DNA of 64,000 bases, from assembly GCA_919901855.1 (NCBI GenBank), contig CAKKQC010000030.1, positions 1-64,000 of the forward strand. The letters run 5' to 3'. Below, one piece after another: positions 59,257 to 64,000 of the stretch. The stretch is from a bacterium. GTDB lineage: Bacteria > Oederibacteriota > CAKKQC01. Numbering within the stretch: the first letter of the stretch is position 1; each line of letters starts with the position of its first letter. Position numbers and translations under genes: made by a program. A model generated the notes under the pieces. That model did not search any database and had not been told where the DNA came from. It worked only from the letters and a program-made list of their open reading frames with translations.

Positions 59257-60942
59257 ATGACGAACCTACTCGCGCTCTGTCTCGCCTGCACCACCGCAGC
59301 CGCGGCCGACCTTACCCCTCCGAGCCGCGTCACCGCCGTCGTCGTCTACGCCGACCGCGCGCTCGTGACCCGGACGGTCAAGGTCCAGGTCGAGGCCGGG
59401 GAATCCTCCGTCCTCCTCACCAACCTCCCGGCCACGCTCGTCGAGGACTCGCTCTCGGCGTCGGTCAAGTCCGGCCCCGCCCGGCTGGGCGGGATCGAGC
59501 TCCGCCGGACCTTCCGGCCCGAGTCCTCGGACGGGCGCGTCCGGGCGCTCGAGCGCGAGATCGAGAAGCTCCAGGACCAGCAGACCGAGCTCATGAGCCG
59601 GATCGAGGTGGACAAGAAGGCGCTCGACTTCGCGGACCGCCTCCAGGCGCTCGAGGCCGAGAAGGCGGGCCGGGACGCGGGATCCCGTCCGCTCAACCCC
59701 GCCGAGTGGGAGGCCGCGGTCAAGTACCTGTCCTCCCTGCGCTCCACCCGGATGGCCGCGATCCTGAAGACGTCCGCGGATCTGCGCGAACTCCAGCGCA
59801 CGCTCGAGGCGAAGAAGCGCGAACTGGACCTGATCCGGAGCGGCGGCGGGCGGGAGACGCGCACGGCGGCCCTGCTCCTGACCGCCAGGGACGGCGGCGA
59901 ATCCTCCATCGAGGTCCGCTACGTCGTGCCGGGCGCGGGCTGGCAGCCCGCCTACGACGCGCGGGGCGACGTACAGAAGAAGGAAGTCGAGCTCACGTTC
60001 TTCGGGCTCGTGACCCAGCAGACGGGCGAGGCGTGGGAGGACGTGGACCTCGCGCTCTCGACGGCGCGGCCGAGCCTCGGGGCGTCGATGCCCGAGCTGC
60101 CGCCCGTCTTCCTCTCGTCCGCCGGGTTCGCGTACCGCCCCCAGGTCCGGGCCAAGGCGCCCCGCGGCGGCGCCAAGATGATGTCGGCGATGCCCGCGGC
60201 CGCCCCGGCGGCCCGCGATGCCGGCTACGAAGCGGTCGCGGCCCCGGAGCCGGAGCAGGGCGGCTGGGAGACCTCCGAGGTCGAGTCGTCGGGCGTGAGC
60301 GCGCTCTACAAGCTCCCGCGCCGGCAGACGGTCGCCTCGGGGGACACGGCGCGGCGGGTCACGATCGACGTCGTCAAGCTGCCCGCGGCGCTCACCTACG
60401 AGACCACCCCCAAGATGGCGCCGCTCGCGTTCCTGCGCGCGCTGTGCAAGAACAACACGGCGGCCCCCTTTCTCGCGGGCGCCGTGAACGCGTTCCTCGC
60501 CGGGGACTTCCTGGGCCAGTCGCGGATCGAGACGACCGCGCCGGGGCAGGAGCTTCCGCTCCAGCTCGGGGCGGACGAGCGGATCAAGGTGAAGCGCGAC
60601 CGGCTCGTGGAGAAGACCAAGGAGAGCTGGTGGGGCAAGAAGCTCGTCCTCACCCAGTCGTTCCGGCTCACGATCGAGAACTTCACGGGCGCCCGGCAAA
60701 CGGTGACCGTCATCGACCAGATCCCGGTGAGCCAGGAGTCGGGCATCGAGGTGCGCGCGTTCAAGTCCGAGCCCGACCCGGCCGAGAAGCGGGAGGAGAA
60801 GGGCGAGCTGCGGTGGAAGCTCGACCTCGGGGCCGGGGAGAAGCGCGTGATCGAGTTCGGCTACGAGGTCGTCTTCCCCGAGGCGCTCGCGGCCCAGCCC
60901 GCGGTGCGCGAGCTGATCCTCCGCCGGTCGGCGTCGTTCTAG
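59257..60942 (+). CDS. MuiA-family (DUF4139) protein, copy 2
   Basis: A 561-residue secreted protein with a short signal peptide (TNLLALCLACTTAAAA). The DUF4140-like part is VTAVVVYADRALVTRTVKVQVEAGESSVLLTNLP; the coiled coil is VRALEREIEKLQDQQTELMSR. The DUF4139 part contains IEVRYVVPGAGWQPAYDARGDV, VTQQTGEAWEDVDLALSTARP and a C-terminal KRVIEFGYEVVFPE. It shares domain order and the QTGE-W-x-V-x-LALSTARP block with the copy at 52473, so they are paralogues, but overall divergence looks large. It is followed 13 bp later by the kinase-transferase fusion. Confidence 0.85.
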   Translation: MTNLLALCLACTTAAAADLTPPSRVTAVVVYADRALVTRTVKVQVEAGESSVLLTNLPATLVEDSLSASVKSGPARLGGIELRRTFRPESSDGRVRALEREIEKLQDQQTELMSRIEVDKKALDFADRLQALEAEKAGRDAGSRPLNPAEWEAAVKYLSSLRSTRMAAILKTSADLRELQRTLEAKKRELDLIRSGGGRETRTAALLLTARDGGESSIEVRYVVPGAGWQPAYDARGDVQKKEVELTFFGLVTQQTGEAWEDVDLALSTARPSLGASMPELPPVFLSSAGFAYRPQVRAKAPRGGAKMMSAMPAAAPAARDAGYEAVAAPEPEQGGWETSEVESSGVSALYKLPRRQTVASGDTARRVTIDVVKLPAALTYETTPKMAPLAFLRALCKNNTAAPFLAGAVNAFLAGDFLGQSRIETTAPGQELPLQLGADERIKVKRDRLVEKTKESWWGKKLVLTQSFRLTIENFTGARQTVTVIDQIPVSQESGIEVRAFKSEPDPAEKREEKGELRWKLDLGAGEKRVIEFGYEVVFPEALAAQPAVRELILRRSASF

Positions 60943-60955
60943 AGCCGGCCCGCTG

Positions 60956-64000
<3,045 letters not shown>

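Overview
This is a GC-rich bacterial chromosome segment (about two-thirds G+C by eye) with 47 protein-coding genes on both strands. I found no rRNA, tRNA, CRISPR array or prophage. The bacterium probably has an outer membrane: there is a PorV/PorQ-type beta-barrel, a lipoprotein, a heptosyltransferase-type GT9 enzyme and several signal peptides. The phylum cannot be settled from this window. The mix of PorV-type porin, type III polyketide synthase, FlgD-like C-terminal domain and many unfamiliar secreted proteins would fit an under-sampled phylum (for example Elusimicrobiota, Acidobacteriota or Planctomycetota), but that is a guess.

Layout. 1-7003 (minus): an Rhs locus. A secreted protein precedes a 1747-residue Rhs/YD-repeat protein with a PQQ-type propeller at its N-terminus. 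Then come a small membrane protein made of two copies of one unit (candidate immunity protein) and a second rhs fragment sharing 100 bp of almost identical sequence with the main gene. 7132-13538 (minus): outer-membrane barrel, CBM9-type lipoprotein, Pro/Ala-rich secreted protein, glycosyltransferase and prepilin. 13641-18940 (plus): glycosyltransferase and uroporphyrinogen-decarboxylase-like gene, then a coupled type III polyketide synthase, methyltransferase and flavoprotein operon. 19525-29151: a carbohydrate-related cluster (GH94-like phosphorylase, beta-helix protein, GH43-like propeller, CE15 glucuronoyl esterase, flavoprotein) interrupted by a Phd/VapC toxin-antitoxin pair among three related hairpins. 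31583-36234 (minus): a five-gene nucleotide-sugar operon. 36284: an RpoD-family sigma factor. 37277-47713: cell-surface glycan genes, including three tandem paralogues of a GT-C-like membrane protein with a C-terminal helical tail; a distant fourth is at 29155. 47757-52458: a bifunctional-nuclease-domain fusion, a YhcG nuclease between short direct repeats, and an ECF sigma/anti-sigma pair. 52473-64000: two MuiA-like genes, a secreted FlgD-tailed protein, a small c-type cytochrome, a pterin dehydratase, a DUF362/UbiA pair, and a kinase-nucleotidyltransferase fusion that runs off the right edge.

Two features recur. Many genes that start a transcription unit have a TANNNT-like hexamer 6-10 nt before the start codon and no Shine-Dalgarno sequence, which suggests widespread leaderless mRNAs. 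Genes inside operons instead overlap by ATGA or GTGA. Short perfect hairpins sit at several 3' gene ends, and a palindromic repeat appears to be inserted in frame within the last gene.
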